From: AWTP1-13 sp963770295
Lineage (GTDB): Bacteria > Pseudomonadota > Alphaproteobacteria > Rhizobiales > Hyphomicrobiaceae
Assembly: GCA_963770295.1 (NCBI GenBank)
Contig: CAVYPA010000018.1
Location: 62,001-126,000, forward strand
Reading direction: 5' to 3'
Length of the DNA stretch: 64,000 bases
Positions 7,493 to 15,811 of this stretch are shown in pieces (the first letter of the stretch is position 1; every line of letters starts with the position of its first letter). The notes below the pieces were generated by a model, which was given only the letters and a program-made list of their open reading frames with translations, made no database searches and was not told the origin of the DNA. Both the position numbers and the translations under genes were made by a program.

Positions 7493-8122
7493 ATGAGCGC
7501 AGGTGATCCCGCCTCGGCGATCGTCGATCTGACGATACCGCCGGAGCAACCATGGTCCGCCGTCGTCATGCGCGGGCAGATTTTGCGCATCGTGGACAGC
7601 GAGGGACAACAGGCAGTCGACGCGCTATTTTATCGCGCTGATGACCCCGCCGAACGGTATAGTGCGCAAGACACCTTGCGCGAGCAACGCAACGCTTACA
7701 TCGGAATCGGCACGCAACTCATATCGAGTGAAGGCCGTCCGATGATGACTGTCATTGCTGACACTTGCGGCCGGCATGACACATCGGCGGGATGTTGCTC
7801 GTGCGAAAGCAATGCGGTGCGTTTCGGCGAACACACCCGATACCTGCACTCGTGCCGCGAGAATTTTTTGCTTGAACTCGCCAAGCATGGCCTCAGCAAG
7901 CGCGATATCGTCGCCAATGTGAATTTTTTCATGAATGTGCCAATCGACCCGGCGGGGCATTTCACCGTGGTCGACGGCGTTTCGCAGCCCGGCGGCTACG
8001 TCGATTTGCTGGCCGAAATGGACGTGCTCTGCGTTCTTTCTAACTGCCCCCAGATCAACAATCCCTGCAACGGGTTTAACCCAACGCCCATTCGCGTGCT
8101 CATGTGGGATCAGCGCCGGTAA
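7493..8122 (+). CDS. Urea amidolyase-associated protein 2 (CgdB-like carboxyguanidine deiminase subunit)
   Basis: The 209-residue protein matches the UAAP2 branch of DUF1989 closely. It shows 'RIVDSEGQQAVDALFY', 'ADTCGRHDTSAGCCSCESN', 'ANVNFFMNVP' and the C-terminal 'SNCPQINNPCNGFNPTPIR'. The Cys-rich stretch and the conserved His/Asp residues are typical of the metal-binding active region of this pair. It should form a heteromeric enzyme with the preceding UAAP1-like protein. It is the last gene of the operon; the next gene starts 590 bp later. The lack of a carboxylase or amidohydrolase downstream is unusual for this family. Confidence 0.9.
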   Translation: MSAGDPASAIVDLTIPPEQPWSAVVMRGQILRIVDSEGQQAVDALFYRADDPAERYSAQDTLREQRNAYIGIGTQLISSEGRPMMTVIADTCGRHDTSAGCCSCESNAVRFGEHTRYLHSCRENFLLELAKHGLSKRDIVANVNFFMNVPIDPAGHFTVVDGVSQPGGYVDLLAEMDVLCVLSNCPQINNPCNGFNPTPIRVLMWDQRR

Positions 8123-8712
8123 GCTGCGGCAGCTGGGCACGTCGTGCTGCCCTAGCGGGCTTTCCTTGATTGCCGGCACCTGTCCTGTCGGTTCGCGTTT
8201 TGGGGACTCGGTCCTCACCGCAACTGGGACATGGCAGAGGGTGTGGCAACAGCCTACGTCTTAGTCGGCAGCGTTCGCGCGAGTTCGTGGGCCGCGTCAT
8301 TGGGCCCAGTCCGGCACGGCGGGGCGCCGCCCGGAACAAATTCAACGTTAAGTAGTTGTTCTCACAAAGGAAGGCGAATGGCCGGCCGATCGCGGCCGGC
8401 CTCTCTTCTGTCATTGGGCGGTGCGTGTAGTCCGCGCGCCGCCCCGTTCTTATCCGAGCCTGCCCATGCCTCGCCGCCGCCTCATCGCCCTCGCCCAGTC
8501 TCCGGCTGCCGCCGAGCGCCGCGATCCCGGCATCACGTTCGTGGGCGGAGCCCGTGCGCTGCCAGCACTGCGGCGGGCCAACGCTGGCGTGGCGGTAGCT
8601 CCGCGATCGATAACCGCAGGCGCGCGGCAGCGTGCGCTTGCGGCCGGGCAGAGATGAGACTCCGCCCTCCGGCATCGCAGGCAGCATTAGCCTCTCGCGC
8701 GTGGTGAATCTC
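8123..8712 (+). other. Intergenic stretch without a supported gene
   Basis: About 590 bp between the DUF1989 operon and the ABC exporter gene. Open frames here have no recognisable protein character. A strong hairpin, GGCCGGCC-gatcgc-GGCCGGCC, lies at 8380-8401 and is followed by a pyrimidine-rich tract but no real T-run, so it is at best a weak terminator. A second short inverted repeat (GGCAGC/GCTGCC) follows the UAAP2-like stop. I see no RNA gene. Confidence 0.6.
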
Positions 8713-10632
8713 ATGGCTACCCTGGCCTGGTTGAGCATTGCTTCCAAGCCGCCCGGAACTTCGGGCGCAACCGACCCCGACCGCGCGCGGCGTCGATCTT
8801 TGCTCAGACGCTTCTGGCAAACGGCATGCCGGTATTGGTTTGGCGGTCTTGGCTCCTCGGCTTGGACGCTCTCTGCCAGTCTGATGTTGATCATCGTCTG
8901 TTTGCTGGGCGCCGCCTATGCGATGAATGCCTGGAATCGGGCCATGTTCGACGGCCTGCAGAACCGGGACGTGGCCGCGGTTGGCAAGTTATCGGCTCTC
9001 TATTTCGTCATTCTGGCGGCCAGCGTGCTGCTAAGCGTATTTCAGGTGCATGCCCGTATGGCGCTGCAGCGCAGATGGCGCGCGTGGCTCACAAACCAGC
9101 TTGTCGATCGCTGGCTCGCGCATGGTCGCTATTATCAACTCAATCTGGTGCGGGGCGACCACGCAAACCCCGAATACCGAATTGCCGATGATGTGCGCAT
9201 CGCAACCGAATCGCCCGTGGACTTCGTCAGCGGCGTGACACAGGCATTGTTATCTGCGGCCATGTTCATCGTTGTGCTTTGGACGATCGGGGGGGCGCTG
9301 GACGTTTCCGTCGGCGGCCTGCGGCTGCACATTCCAGGCTTTCTCGTGATCGCCGCGCTCGTATACGCCGTCGTCGCAAGTGGTTCGATGCTGCTCATTG
9401 GCAGCCGATTTGTGCACGCCTCCGAGACAAAAAATCAGGCGGAGGCCGAGTATCGCTACGTGATCACGCGGCTGCGTGAGAATGGCGAAAGCATTGCTCT
9501 GATCAGAGGCGAAGAGGAAGAGCGCACCGGCCTCGATCGCACCCTCAGGAAAGTGCTCGTCGGCTGGGCGGAGATCGCCAAGCAAAATATGAAGACGACG
9601 GTGGTATCGCAGACATCAAGCTACATCGCCCCGGTACTGCCAATTATCCTGTGTGCCCCAAAGTTTTTGGATGCATCGATGTCGCTGGGTGAGGTGATGC
9701 AGGCAGCCTCGGCCTTCACCATTGTGCAGGGTGCGTTCAATTGGCTGGTCGACAACTATCCCAAGATGGCCGACTGGACGGCGTCGGCGCGCCGGGTTGC
9801 ATCACTCATGATCGCGCTCGATGCACTGGAGGAAGCCGAGAACAGCGAGGGGGTGGGCCGCATTACGATCGATAGAGAAGGCGCGGGCCCGGCACTGCGT
9901 CTGCAAGACCTCTCCGTTAGGCTCAATGACGGCACAGCGGTTGTGGACGACACAGATGTATCGATCGCCCCTGGCGAGCGCGTCCTCATTGCCGGCGCAT
10001 CGGGCTCGGGCAAGAGCACTCTGGTGCGCGCCATCGCCGGCCTCTGGCCGTGGGGTGGCGGCGCTATAGAGGTGAAGAAGGGCGCCAAGATGTTCCTTCT
10101 TCCGCAACGACCATACGTGCCGATCGGTACCTTGCGCCGCGCGGCCAGCTATCCGGATGCTGCCGATAGCCGAAGCCTCGAAGAAATCACCGTCGCCTTC
10201 GAGCAGGTAGGGCTCGAGGCTCTCGTCGACAAGCTGGACAAAGAGGCGCCCTGGGATCAAACGCTTTCCGGCGGCGAGAAGCAGCGCTTGGCGTTTGCGC
10301 GGATCCTCCTTCACAAACCCGATATCGTCGTGCTCGACGAAGCCACGGCCGCGCTTGATCCTGGAAGCCAAGACAAGCTCATGCAGCTCCTGGTTGAGCG
10401 GCCGGAAATAACGCTGTTGAGCGTTGGCCATCGCCCGGAGCTTGAGCCCTTCCACACCCGCAAGATTACGCTCGAACGCCGTCCGGGGGGTGCCAAGTTG
10501 GTTCGCGACATAGAACTACCCAGCGAATCCTTGCGTCAGACCATGTGGCGCTGGCTGCGGCGCCAAGCGCGCGAGGCCAAGGAGCCAACATCCTCGTCTG
10601 CTGATAGGACATCATCCGGCCCAAAAACCTGA
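8713..10632 (+). CDS. YddA/SbmA-type ABC transporter, membrane domain fused to ATPase
   Basis: This 639-residue inner-membrane protein is a half-transporter of the ABC_membrane_2 (ABCD-like) class. The N-terminal half has about six hydrophobic helices and the family hallmarks 'NAWNRAMFDGLQNRD', 'RRWRAWLTNQLVDRWL' and 'NPEYRIADDVR'. The C-terminal half is an ATPase with Walker A 'GASGSGKST', signature 'LSGGEKQR' and Walker B 'IVVLDEATAALDP'. Homologues move peptides, vitamin B12 or long-chain acyl compounds; the cargo here is unknown. The ATG at 8713 is chosen because the family starts about there, though no good ribosome site is visible and upstream starts are possible. It appears to be a single-gene unit. 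Confidence 0.88.
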   Translation: MATLAWLSIASKPPGTSGATDPDRARRRSLLRRFWQTACRYWFGGLGSSAWTLSASLMLIIVCLLGAAYAMNAWNRAMFDGLQNRDVAAVGKLSALYFVILAASVLLSVFQVHARMALQRRWRAWLTNQLVDRWLAHGRYYQLNLVRGDHANPEYRIADDVRIATESPVDFVSGVTQALLSAAMFIVVLWTIGGALDVSVGGLRLHIPGFLVIAALVYAVVASGSMLLIGSRFVHASETKNQAEAEYRYVITRLRENGESIALIRGEEEERTGLDRTLRKVLVGWAEIAKQNMKTTVVSQTSSYIAPVLPIILCAPKFLDASMSLGEVMQAASAFTIVQGAFNWLVDNYPKMADWTASARRVASLMIALDALEEAENSEGVGRITIDREGAGPALRLQDLSVRLNDGTAVVDDTDVSIAPGERVLIAGASGSGKSTLVRAIAGLWPWGGGAIEVKKGAKMFLLPQRPYVPIGTLRRAASYPDAADSRSLEEITVAFEQVGLEALVDKLDKEAPWDQTLSGGEKQRLAFARILLHKPDIVVLDEATAALDPGSQDKLMQLLVERPEITLLSVGHRPELEPFHTRKITLERRPGGAKLVRDIELPSESLRQTMWRWLRRQAREAKEPTSSSADRTSSGPKT

Positions 10633-10786
10633 ACGCGCTCGCGGCCTTGGCCCAGTTCGGCTCGCCGCGCGCGCTCGCACAGTCCTGCCACTTTGCACTT
10701 GCCGTATCTGCCCAGGCGTCACCCGGGGTTGTGCCGAGTACCGTGGGCCCGCGAGCCGGCAGTTCTTGTCGCAAGATGGGGCCATC

Positions 10787-11090
10787 ATGACCGTCATGTC
10801 TCGGCCGTTGCGGCTGGTTGTGGCGATCGCGGCGGCCAAGACGGTGGCCCTTGCCATTTCGGTTTCGCTCGTCAACTTACCCTATGCCGCCGCGCCCGAC
10901 CGGCTCCAATGCAAGCGCAAAGTTCCCCACAAGTCGGCAGCAAAGCTATGGCCGGCGACTCGCCGATGAGCCGGTGCATGGCGGCGTGGGACCCTGCAAG
11001 GCAAATGCCAAAGCCGGAGTGGAAGGAGACCTGCGCGCAGCGTCAAAGACTATCCAAGTCTATAGAGCAAACCGTTCGGATTGCCGACGC
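10787..11090 (+). pseudogene. Possible small secreted protein, apparently frameshifted
   Basis: From the ATG at 10787, a basic stretch and a hydrophobic core ending in 'LPYAAA' look like a Sec signal peptide. That frame ends at 10969 after a Lys/Arg-rich tail. In the next frame, from about 10910, lies 'MSRCMAAWDPARQMPKPEWKETC', which resembles the C-terminal tail of small secreted rhizobial proteins. One indel near 10910 would join the two. Evidence is weak: no clear ribosome site, and I recognise no named family. The remaining bases between 10633 and 11197 show nothing else that I can support. Confidence 0.25.
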
Positions 11091-11197
11091 TGGGCCGCTG
11101 CGGGGCCAAGCCGCGCCTTGCCCAGGCGGGCCGCCGCGGCCCCACGGTCCTGCTTCAGCGCACGCGACGAGGACGGCGCGCACACGGCTCCCGAGCC

Positions 11198-11557
11198 TCA
11201 GTACCCGCGTCGGTCGAGGCAGACGCCGTCGCGCCAATATCGATAAACCCCACAAAGAGGCCGCGGGGCGATCGGAACAATAACGCCAGCGGTCGGATAG
11301 GGCGGCACGCCGTAACCATAGCCGGCCGCTCCAATGGCCGGACTGGCAGCAGAAGGCGGCGCGACGTAGCCAGAGACGGCAAAGCCCACAGGGCCTGGGT
11401 CGCCATAAAAAACGCCGGGAGGATGGTAGTCGTAGTAGCGCGGTCTCGGATTGTCTATCCCGTCCGGCAAGTCCCACCACTGGGCAGCGGCGCCGTGACA
11501 AAGCAGCGACGATCCACTCGCCACGGCGATGATGGCGGCAAACGTTCTTCGGCGCAC
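11198..11557 (-). CDS. Small secreted Gly/Pro/Tyr-rich protein, function unknown
   Basis: The protein has 119 residues. The GTG start at 11557 follows AAGGAG (11565-11570) at a good distance. A signal peptide with a hydrophobic run of about residues 5-22 ends at 'CHGAAAQ'. The mature part is rich in Pro, Gly, Tyr and Ala and ends in 'CGVYRYWRDGVCLDRRGY', a Cys-containing motif recurring in small exported proteins of Bradyrhizobium and relatives. Two Cys in that motif could form a disulphide. No catalytic motif is visible. It is divergent from the similar small exported protein at 12136, and the two share the upstream region. Confidence 0.75.
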   Translation of the reverse strand: MRRRTFAAIIAVASGSSLLCHGAAAQWWDLPDGIDNPRPRYYDYHPPGVFYGDPGPVGFAVSGYVAPPSAASPAIGAAGYGYGVPPYPTAGVIVPIAPRPLCGVYRYWRDGVCLDRRGY

Positions 11558-12135
11558 GACGACTCTCCTTGTTGCTCAACCAACGCAAATCTGCCTCGGA
11601 AGGCCCCCCTCGCCCATCCGGGCTTACCCGAATGGCCTGGTCGTGGGATTGCGGAGTTCGCTGGCGAACGGCAGACGGGTGGTGGGAGACTGCCGATCGG
11701 TCGTTTGTCAGTGCGGTGGTGTTGCAAGGCCTCGGTGCACGGTGGCCGATGCTTAAGGTCTTGGGATGCCGCACGCGCTTTGTGGCAACAGACAGGATCC
11801 TTCTGCTGCGCGCCGGCAACAGTTCAGAAGTGAGCGCGACCGACCGAATCGGGGGGCCAGCGCACGGCGCCCACGCCCGCCACGGACATTCGCGCGCAGC
11901 CAACGGCACCGTTGCACGAACGATGACGATGGCGGCGTGCGGATCTGCTGTAACAAGACGGAGCCGCGGCGCCGCGCCGTGTCCGCGCTGCCCCAACCGA
12001 CGCTCTCGGATTCGCAGCAAGGAAAATTAAAAACAAAACCGGATATCAGTTTGCCATACCACACGTCACGCTGGTTGGCGCGCAGAGCAGGAATCGAGAC
12101 CTCGCAGGGCAGGAATCGAGACAAGGAGCGCGCGC
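11558..12135. other. Divergent intergenic region between two small secreted-protein genes
   Basis: About 580 bp. Short open frames on both strands lack start signals and protein-like composition. The stretch around 12020-12060 is locally AT-rich (GGAAAATTAAAAAC and following) and is the likeliest promoter zone for the gene at 12136. Nothing else is supported. Confidence 0.5.
12087..12122. repeat. Short direct repeat before the small secreted protein gene
   Basis: GCAGGAATCGAGAC occurs twice, at 12087-12100 and 12109-12122, with a 22-bp period. The second copy runs straight into the AAGGAG ribosome site of the gene at 12136. The repeat lies in the leader, so a role in mRNA structure or simple slippage is possible. 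Confidence 0.7.
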
Positions 12136-12447
12136 ATGTACAGGCGGATTGGGTCCATGCTGTTGATCGCTGCAGCCGCTGGGATGCTGGGCGCGCTGCC
12201 GGCGTCGGCCTGCGACGGATGCGCCTGCGGTGGTGCAGGTTATGGTTACTATGGATACGGACCATCTTGGGGGTATAGTAGTGCTTACGTCGTGGCGCCG
12301 GCCTTCAACCCCCCACCCGTGGTTGCCTTCGTGCCCGCGGCACCACGCGTTTACTATTCCGCGCCTGTCTACGGTGCCTACTACGCGCCGAGCTACGGCT
12401 ACGGTTATTGGCGATCGGCTGGATACGGTTGGCGTGGACGTTGGTAG
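12136..12447 (+). CDS. Small secreted Gly/Tyr-rich protein, function unknown
   Basis: The protein has 103 residues, with AAGGAG about nine bases before the ATG. A signal peptide (basic start, hydrophobic core to about residue 24) ends at 'LPASACDGCACGG'. The mature chain is low-complexity, dominated by Tyr, Gly, Pro, Ala and Val, with repeated 'YGYYGYG'-like units and a 'WRGRW' C-terminus. Three Cys cluster just after the cleavage site. Similar short exported Tyr/Gly-rich proteins are common in Hyphomicrobiales; none has a firm function. A terminator-like hairpin follows at 12490. Confidence 0.75.
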   Translation: MYRRIGSMLLIAAAAGMLGALPASACDGCACGGAGYGYYGYGPSWGYSSAYVVAPAFNPPPVVAFVPAAPRVYYSAPVYGAYYAPSYGYGYWRSAGYGWRGRW

Positions 12448-12489
12448 ACTTAGCCGAGCCTGACCTAATCCCGACTTTGAGCGTCCGCG

Positions 12490-12524
12490 TCGGCCGTGAA
12501 TCGGCGATCTAGGCCGAACTTTTT
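12490..12524 (+). terminator. Rho-independent terminator-like hairpin after the small secreted protein gene
   Basis: TCGGCC (12490-12495) pairs with GGCCGA (12512-12517), and a run of five T follows at 12520-12524 after AC. The stem is only six base pairs with a 16-base loop, so strength is moderate. Confidence 0.45.
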
Positions 12525-12566
12525 ACTTCGCTAACGCGCAAGCACCTAATCCGACTCATCTTCTTT

Positions 12567-14339
12567 TTATCGGAGATGGTCAGCTACTGGACACGGGGGG
12601 GTAGGCACGCCCAATAGTGCGAACACCTGCTCCTGCAAGGCGGTCGGACGAGCGAGCGTTTGAAAAGTCTGGCCCGTCGCCATCGGCAGCTCTACCTCGT
12701 TGAGCGTCAGGGTTCCGAGATTGGCGAGGAGGTCGTGCCAAGCCATGATCGGTGTTCCGTCGACGCTCTGGCGCCGCGCCATCTTGCTCTTGGCGGCAGG
12801 TGACGGCTCGGCCGGCTGCACGATGAATGACCGCTCGCGGTTGTTTGGCTCATGGTCGGCGAACAGGAGCGGCGCCAGTGCGACGCGCATGTGGTGCTCG
12901 ATGTAGTATGTCAGCATGCACAGGAACACGTGGGCTTTCACGCGTGTCGAGAGCCCGTGATAGATGGGGCGCACCTGCATATCCACGCCCTTCAGCGTCC
13001 GGAACGCCCGCTCAACGAGCGCGAGGCTCTTGTAGGCGGCGACAGCCTGCTCCGTTGCGATCTTGTCGGCTGGAAGGCTGCTTCGCACAACGTAGATACC
13101 GTCGAGGCGCGCCTCGGCTACGATATCGTCCTCGCGCCGCCGGAAAGCGAACCGACCGTCAGCGATCTCGAGCGCGAAGTGTTTCTTCATCTTGTGCTTG
13201 TCGATGACCGCGCCGACCGCGAGCCCGATCGCGGCGGCATCATACTTGGCCGACTTCCTGGCGACCGCAGCGGCGATACGTTCGAGCTTGCGCTCTGTGG
13301 CCTGCAGCAGCGCCTCCCGCTTCCTTGCTCGCTCCGCGGCCAGCGTCGGATTGCGACGGGCAATGAGGCGCTCGCCGGGGAAGTCGGGCGAGGTGATCTC
13401 GGCGAGATCTCGCTCGTCGAACAGGCACGTTTGCAACGGCCCTTGGTCCTCGGCGAGCGCGGCGATCTGCGGCGCCCTGAGGCAGCTGATCCAGTCGAGC
13501 CCAGCCGGCTTTAGCTCTTCTGCGATGCGCGCCGACGTGACCATGCCGCGGTCTCCGACGATAGCAACGTGCGATAGCCTGAACCGCCGCCTCAACTTGT
13601 CGACTTGCTCTCGGATCGTCTGCGGATCGGCGGTATCGCCTTCGAACACTTCTATCGCCACGGGCGTGCCATCCGTTGCGCATAGCAATCCGTAGACGAT
13701 TTGGGGTCGGTCAGCGCGATGGTCGCGGCTGTGGCCGTACCTGGCGAGCGGACAGCGGCGTCCCTCCATGTAGCTCGACGAGACGTCGAAGAGTACCAGC
13801 GTGCCGTCGACGAGATGCTTCCTGGCTAGCGCCGCCTCGATCCGTGGCTGCTGCTCGATGAGCCAGTCGAGCGCTGCGTACACCTCGCGCTCGGCGACTT
13901 GCTCGAGGTCCACCGACTGTGCCAGGCTCGATGTCGCCGTCTCTGGGGCAAGCGCTCGGTGGAAGGCGAGCTTCGATCCAGGCGCAATGATCCGCTGGAT
14001 GATCATGGCCTCGATCAGGTCCCGCACGCGGCGCTCCACCTGCGTGCGCCCCTGCAGCGTGCGATCGAGGCCGAGCTTGCGCATCATGCCCCGCACCGCG
14101 GCCACGTGGCCGTGCGCTAGCGCGCGAACGATCCTAAAGCCATGGTCCTCTTGCTTACCCGCTTCCGGCGTGGCCACCGTGCCGCCGGCGATGAGCCCGC
14201 GGATGCCGTCGATCAGCCGTTGCGGCAGCTTCGATAAATTGGCCAGCGTCCGTTTCTTGACCCTGCTGCCCTCACGATAGCTCTCGCGCAAAAGGATCGC
14301 CGGTGGCGACTTCCGGTTCGGGATGGTGTCGATGAACAT
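12567..14339 (-). CDS. IS1634-type transposase
   Basis: The 590-residue DDE transposase has the conserved opening 'MFIDTIPNRKSPPAILLRESYREG' type N-terminus of IS1634-family enzymes. The DDE core begins at 'TLVLFDVSSSYMEG', continues with 'VAIVGDRGMV' and ends in the helical region 'ALVERAFRTLKGVDMQVRPIYH'. The frame is uninterrupted and the length is within the family range, so the element may be active. The start at 14339 matches the family N-terminus. It transposes its own IS; neighbouring genes are unrelated to it. Confidence 0.9.
   Translation of the reverse strand: MFIDTIPNRKSPPAILLRESYREGSRVKKRTLANLSKLPQRLIDGIRGLIAGGTVATPEAGKQEDHGFRIVRALAHGHVAAVRGMMRKLGLDRTLQGRTQVERRVRDLIEAMIIQRIIAPGSKLAFHRALAPETATSSLAQSVDLEQVAEREVYAALDWLIEQQPRIEAALARKHLVDGTLVLFDVSSSYMEGRRCPLARYGHSRDHRADRPQIVYGLLCATDGTPVAIEVFEGDTADPQTIREQVDKLRRRFRLSHVAIVGDRGMVTSARIAEELKPAGLDWISCLRAPQIAALAEDQGPLQTCLFDERDLAEITSPDFPGERLIARRNPTLAAERARKREALLQATERKLERIAAAVARKSAKYDAAAIGLAVGAVIDKHKMKKHFALEIADGRFAFRRREDDIVAEARLDGIYVVRSSLPADKIATEQAVAAYKSLALVERAFRTLKGVDMQVRPIYHGLSTRVKAHVFLCMLTYYIEHHMRVALAPLLFADHEPNNRERSFIVQPAEPSPAAKSKMARRQSVDGTPIMAWHDLLANLGTLTLNEVELPMATGQTFQTLARPTALQEQVFALLGVPTPPCPVADHLR
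12567..14339. mobile_element. IS1634-type insertion sequence, ends not resolved
   Basis: The element must extend beyond the transposase gene on both sides, but I could not find convincing terminal inverted repeats or a target duplication in 12440-12566 and 14340-14460. The coordinates are therefore those of the transposase only. The sequence to the right (14340-15178) has no gene, and that to the left is the terminator region of a small secreted protein, so no gene is visibly disrupted. Confidence 0.6.
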
Positions 14340-15178
14340 GTCCGCCAGGAATCACTGTTCGTGGCGATTGGCAAGTGCCTTACATGGACACGTCGTTGCA
14401 AAAAGGCTCACAGAGAACGCTGGCGGGCCTCAACTTTTAAGTCGGTCAATGAGAAAAGTTCGGTCCAGTGCGCCTGGCGTGATCTTCATTTTTTGCAGCG
14501 CGCGGCGCCTCGTTGGGCCACGAAAGTGAGCGCCATTGCCCCCTTTGCACGCCGGACCGGCACCCAAGCGTGGCCGGCGCGGCCAGCCTCGGGCGCCGCC
14601 TAATCCGGGTGCAAAGCGGTCATGAAGGCCGCGCCGCCGGATTGCATCCACCAGAACGTGTCGCCGGCGCCGCCCAGAACTTGATGGTGGGGGGTAGCGT
14701 CGGCTTTTCTTTGGCGCGCCTTGCTCTGGAATATGAGGATCGCAATCGACAAAATGCCCGCCCTCGCCTGGCGCGCCTTGACCGCAATTTCGTAACAACC
14801 ACGGCCGGACCGGCTGCGCCAATGCCCACCCTGCGCAAGCAGAAGAAGTTGGACGGGGACAGATTGGCTGTTGCTTGTCTTGCGTGGGGGCGCGCAGGCT
14901 TGCCGGTCGTTGCCTTTGCCAACGACGCTCGTGCGTCGTTGGTCTTGTCGCCGCAAGGGTGGCAAAATCGGCGGCCAAGTGGCAAGGAGGCCCGGGCCAA
15001 CTCCACTGCAGCTTGCCGATAGGACCAGCGTTTGGAAGGCGCCGCGAATCAAACTAGCGCACGAGCCCCTAAGCCAGCGATCATCCCTCGGCACTGGTCT
15101 ATGGCCAGGGCTGCCGGCCTCGCGTTGGGTCGTGATTTATCGCCAAAGCTGCCGACTTGCCGCAGCCCGCCCGTCTCG
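14340..15178. other. Gene-free stretch next to the insertion sequence
   Basis: About 840 bp. The longest frames (plus strand from 14513, minus strand from 15006) are Arg/Ala-rich, lack ribosome sites and look like shadows of GC-rich DNA. The first 100 bp or so probably belong to the insertion sequence. No tRNA or terminator recognised. Confidence 0.5.
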
Positions 15179-15811
15179 CTACGGCTCGACAATCTTGTTG
15201 CGGATGGCGTAGCGCACCAGACCGGCGGAAGAGGACAGATTGAGTTTTCGCATGATCGCGGCGCGATGTGTTTCGACGGTCTTGAGGCTAATGTTGAGGA
15301 TGTTGGCGATCTGCTTGTTCGTGTGACCTTCAGCGATCAGCTGCACCACTCCGCGTTCGCGGTTGGTCAGCGTCGATCCCTCCCGCGCCGGTCGCGCGAG
15401 AAACGAATCGAGCAGAGCCTCAGAAACCTTGGCGGTGAAGAAGGGTTTGTGGCCCGCGAGCAATTCAATGGCACCGATCAGGTGTCGCTTCGCATCCGAC
15501 TTCAGCAAGTAGCCGCGCGCCCCCGCCTTCAGCAGCTCCTGGATCAGCGTTTCGTTGTCGTGCATCGTGAAGATAAGCACCTCCGTCTTAGGAAGGCGGG
15601 CACGAATCTGTCGGGTCGCCTCGATGCCATTGATCAGAGGCAGCGAGTAGTCGAGGACGGCAACATCGGGCTTGGTCTCCGTTGCCTTGCTGATCGCGTC
15701 CTTGCCATCACCCGCTTCGGCGACGACCTCCCAGGTCGGTTGTGACTCTAGAATTTTGCGAAGTCCTGAGCGCACCACCTCGTGGTCGTCTGCAATGAGA
15801 ATGCGGATCAT
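15179..15811 (-). CDS. NarL/FixJ-type response regulator (REC + LuxR HTH)
   Basis: The protein has 210 residues. The receiver domain (about 1-120) shows the acidic pair in 'ADDHEVV', phospho-acceptor Asp54 in 'VLDYSLP' and the conserved Lys in 'LLKSDAK'. The LuxR-type helix-turn-helix (about 145-205) contains 'LTNRERGVVQLIAEG', 'NKQIANILNISLKTVETH' and 'RAAIMRKLNL'. It is a DNA-binding transcription factor controlled by phosphorylation. It stands alone, with no kinase beside it, but is closely similar to the frameshifted regulator at 21132-21753, which sits next to a three-PAS histidine kinase. The same kinase may serve both; that is inference. Confidence 0.93.
   Translation of the reverse strand: MIRILIADDHEVVRSGLRKILESQPTWEVVAEAGDGKDAISKATETKPDVAVLDYSLPLINGIEATRQIRARLPKTEVLIFTMHDNETLIQELLKAGARGYLLKSDAKRHLIGAIELLAGHKPFFTAKVSEALLDSFLARPAREGSTLTNRERGVVQLIAEGHTNKQIANILNISLKTVETHRAAIMRKLNLSSSAGLVRYAIRNKIVEP

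Noticed and set aside
8380..8401. Hairpin GGCCGGCC-GATCGC-GGCCGGCC as a terminator
   Set aside because: Strong stem but no T-run after it, and it lies about 260 bp beyond the last gene; kept only as a remark in the gap entry.
8100..8894. 264-codon minus-strand frame between the DUF1989 operon and the ABC exporter
   Set aside because: Arg/Pro-rich, no ribosome site, overlaps the start of a well-supported gene on the other strand; it looks like a shadow of GC-rich DNA.
12440..14460. Terminal inverted repeats of the IS1634-type element
   Set aside because: Weak matches such as CCGAACTTTTTAC against CCGACTTAAAAGTT are too poor to call ends.
14513..15022. 169-codon plus-strand frame next to the insertion sequence
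   Set aside because: No start signal, composition of a shadow frame, no recognisable motif.
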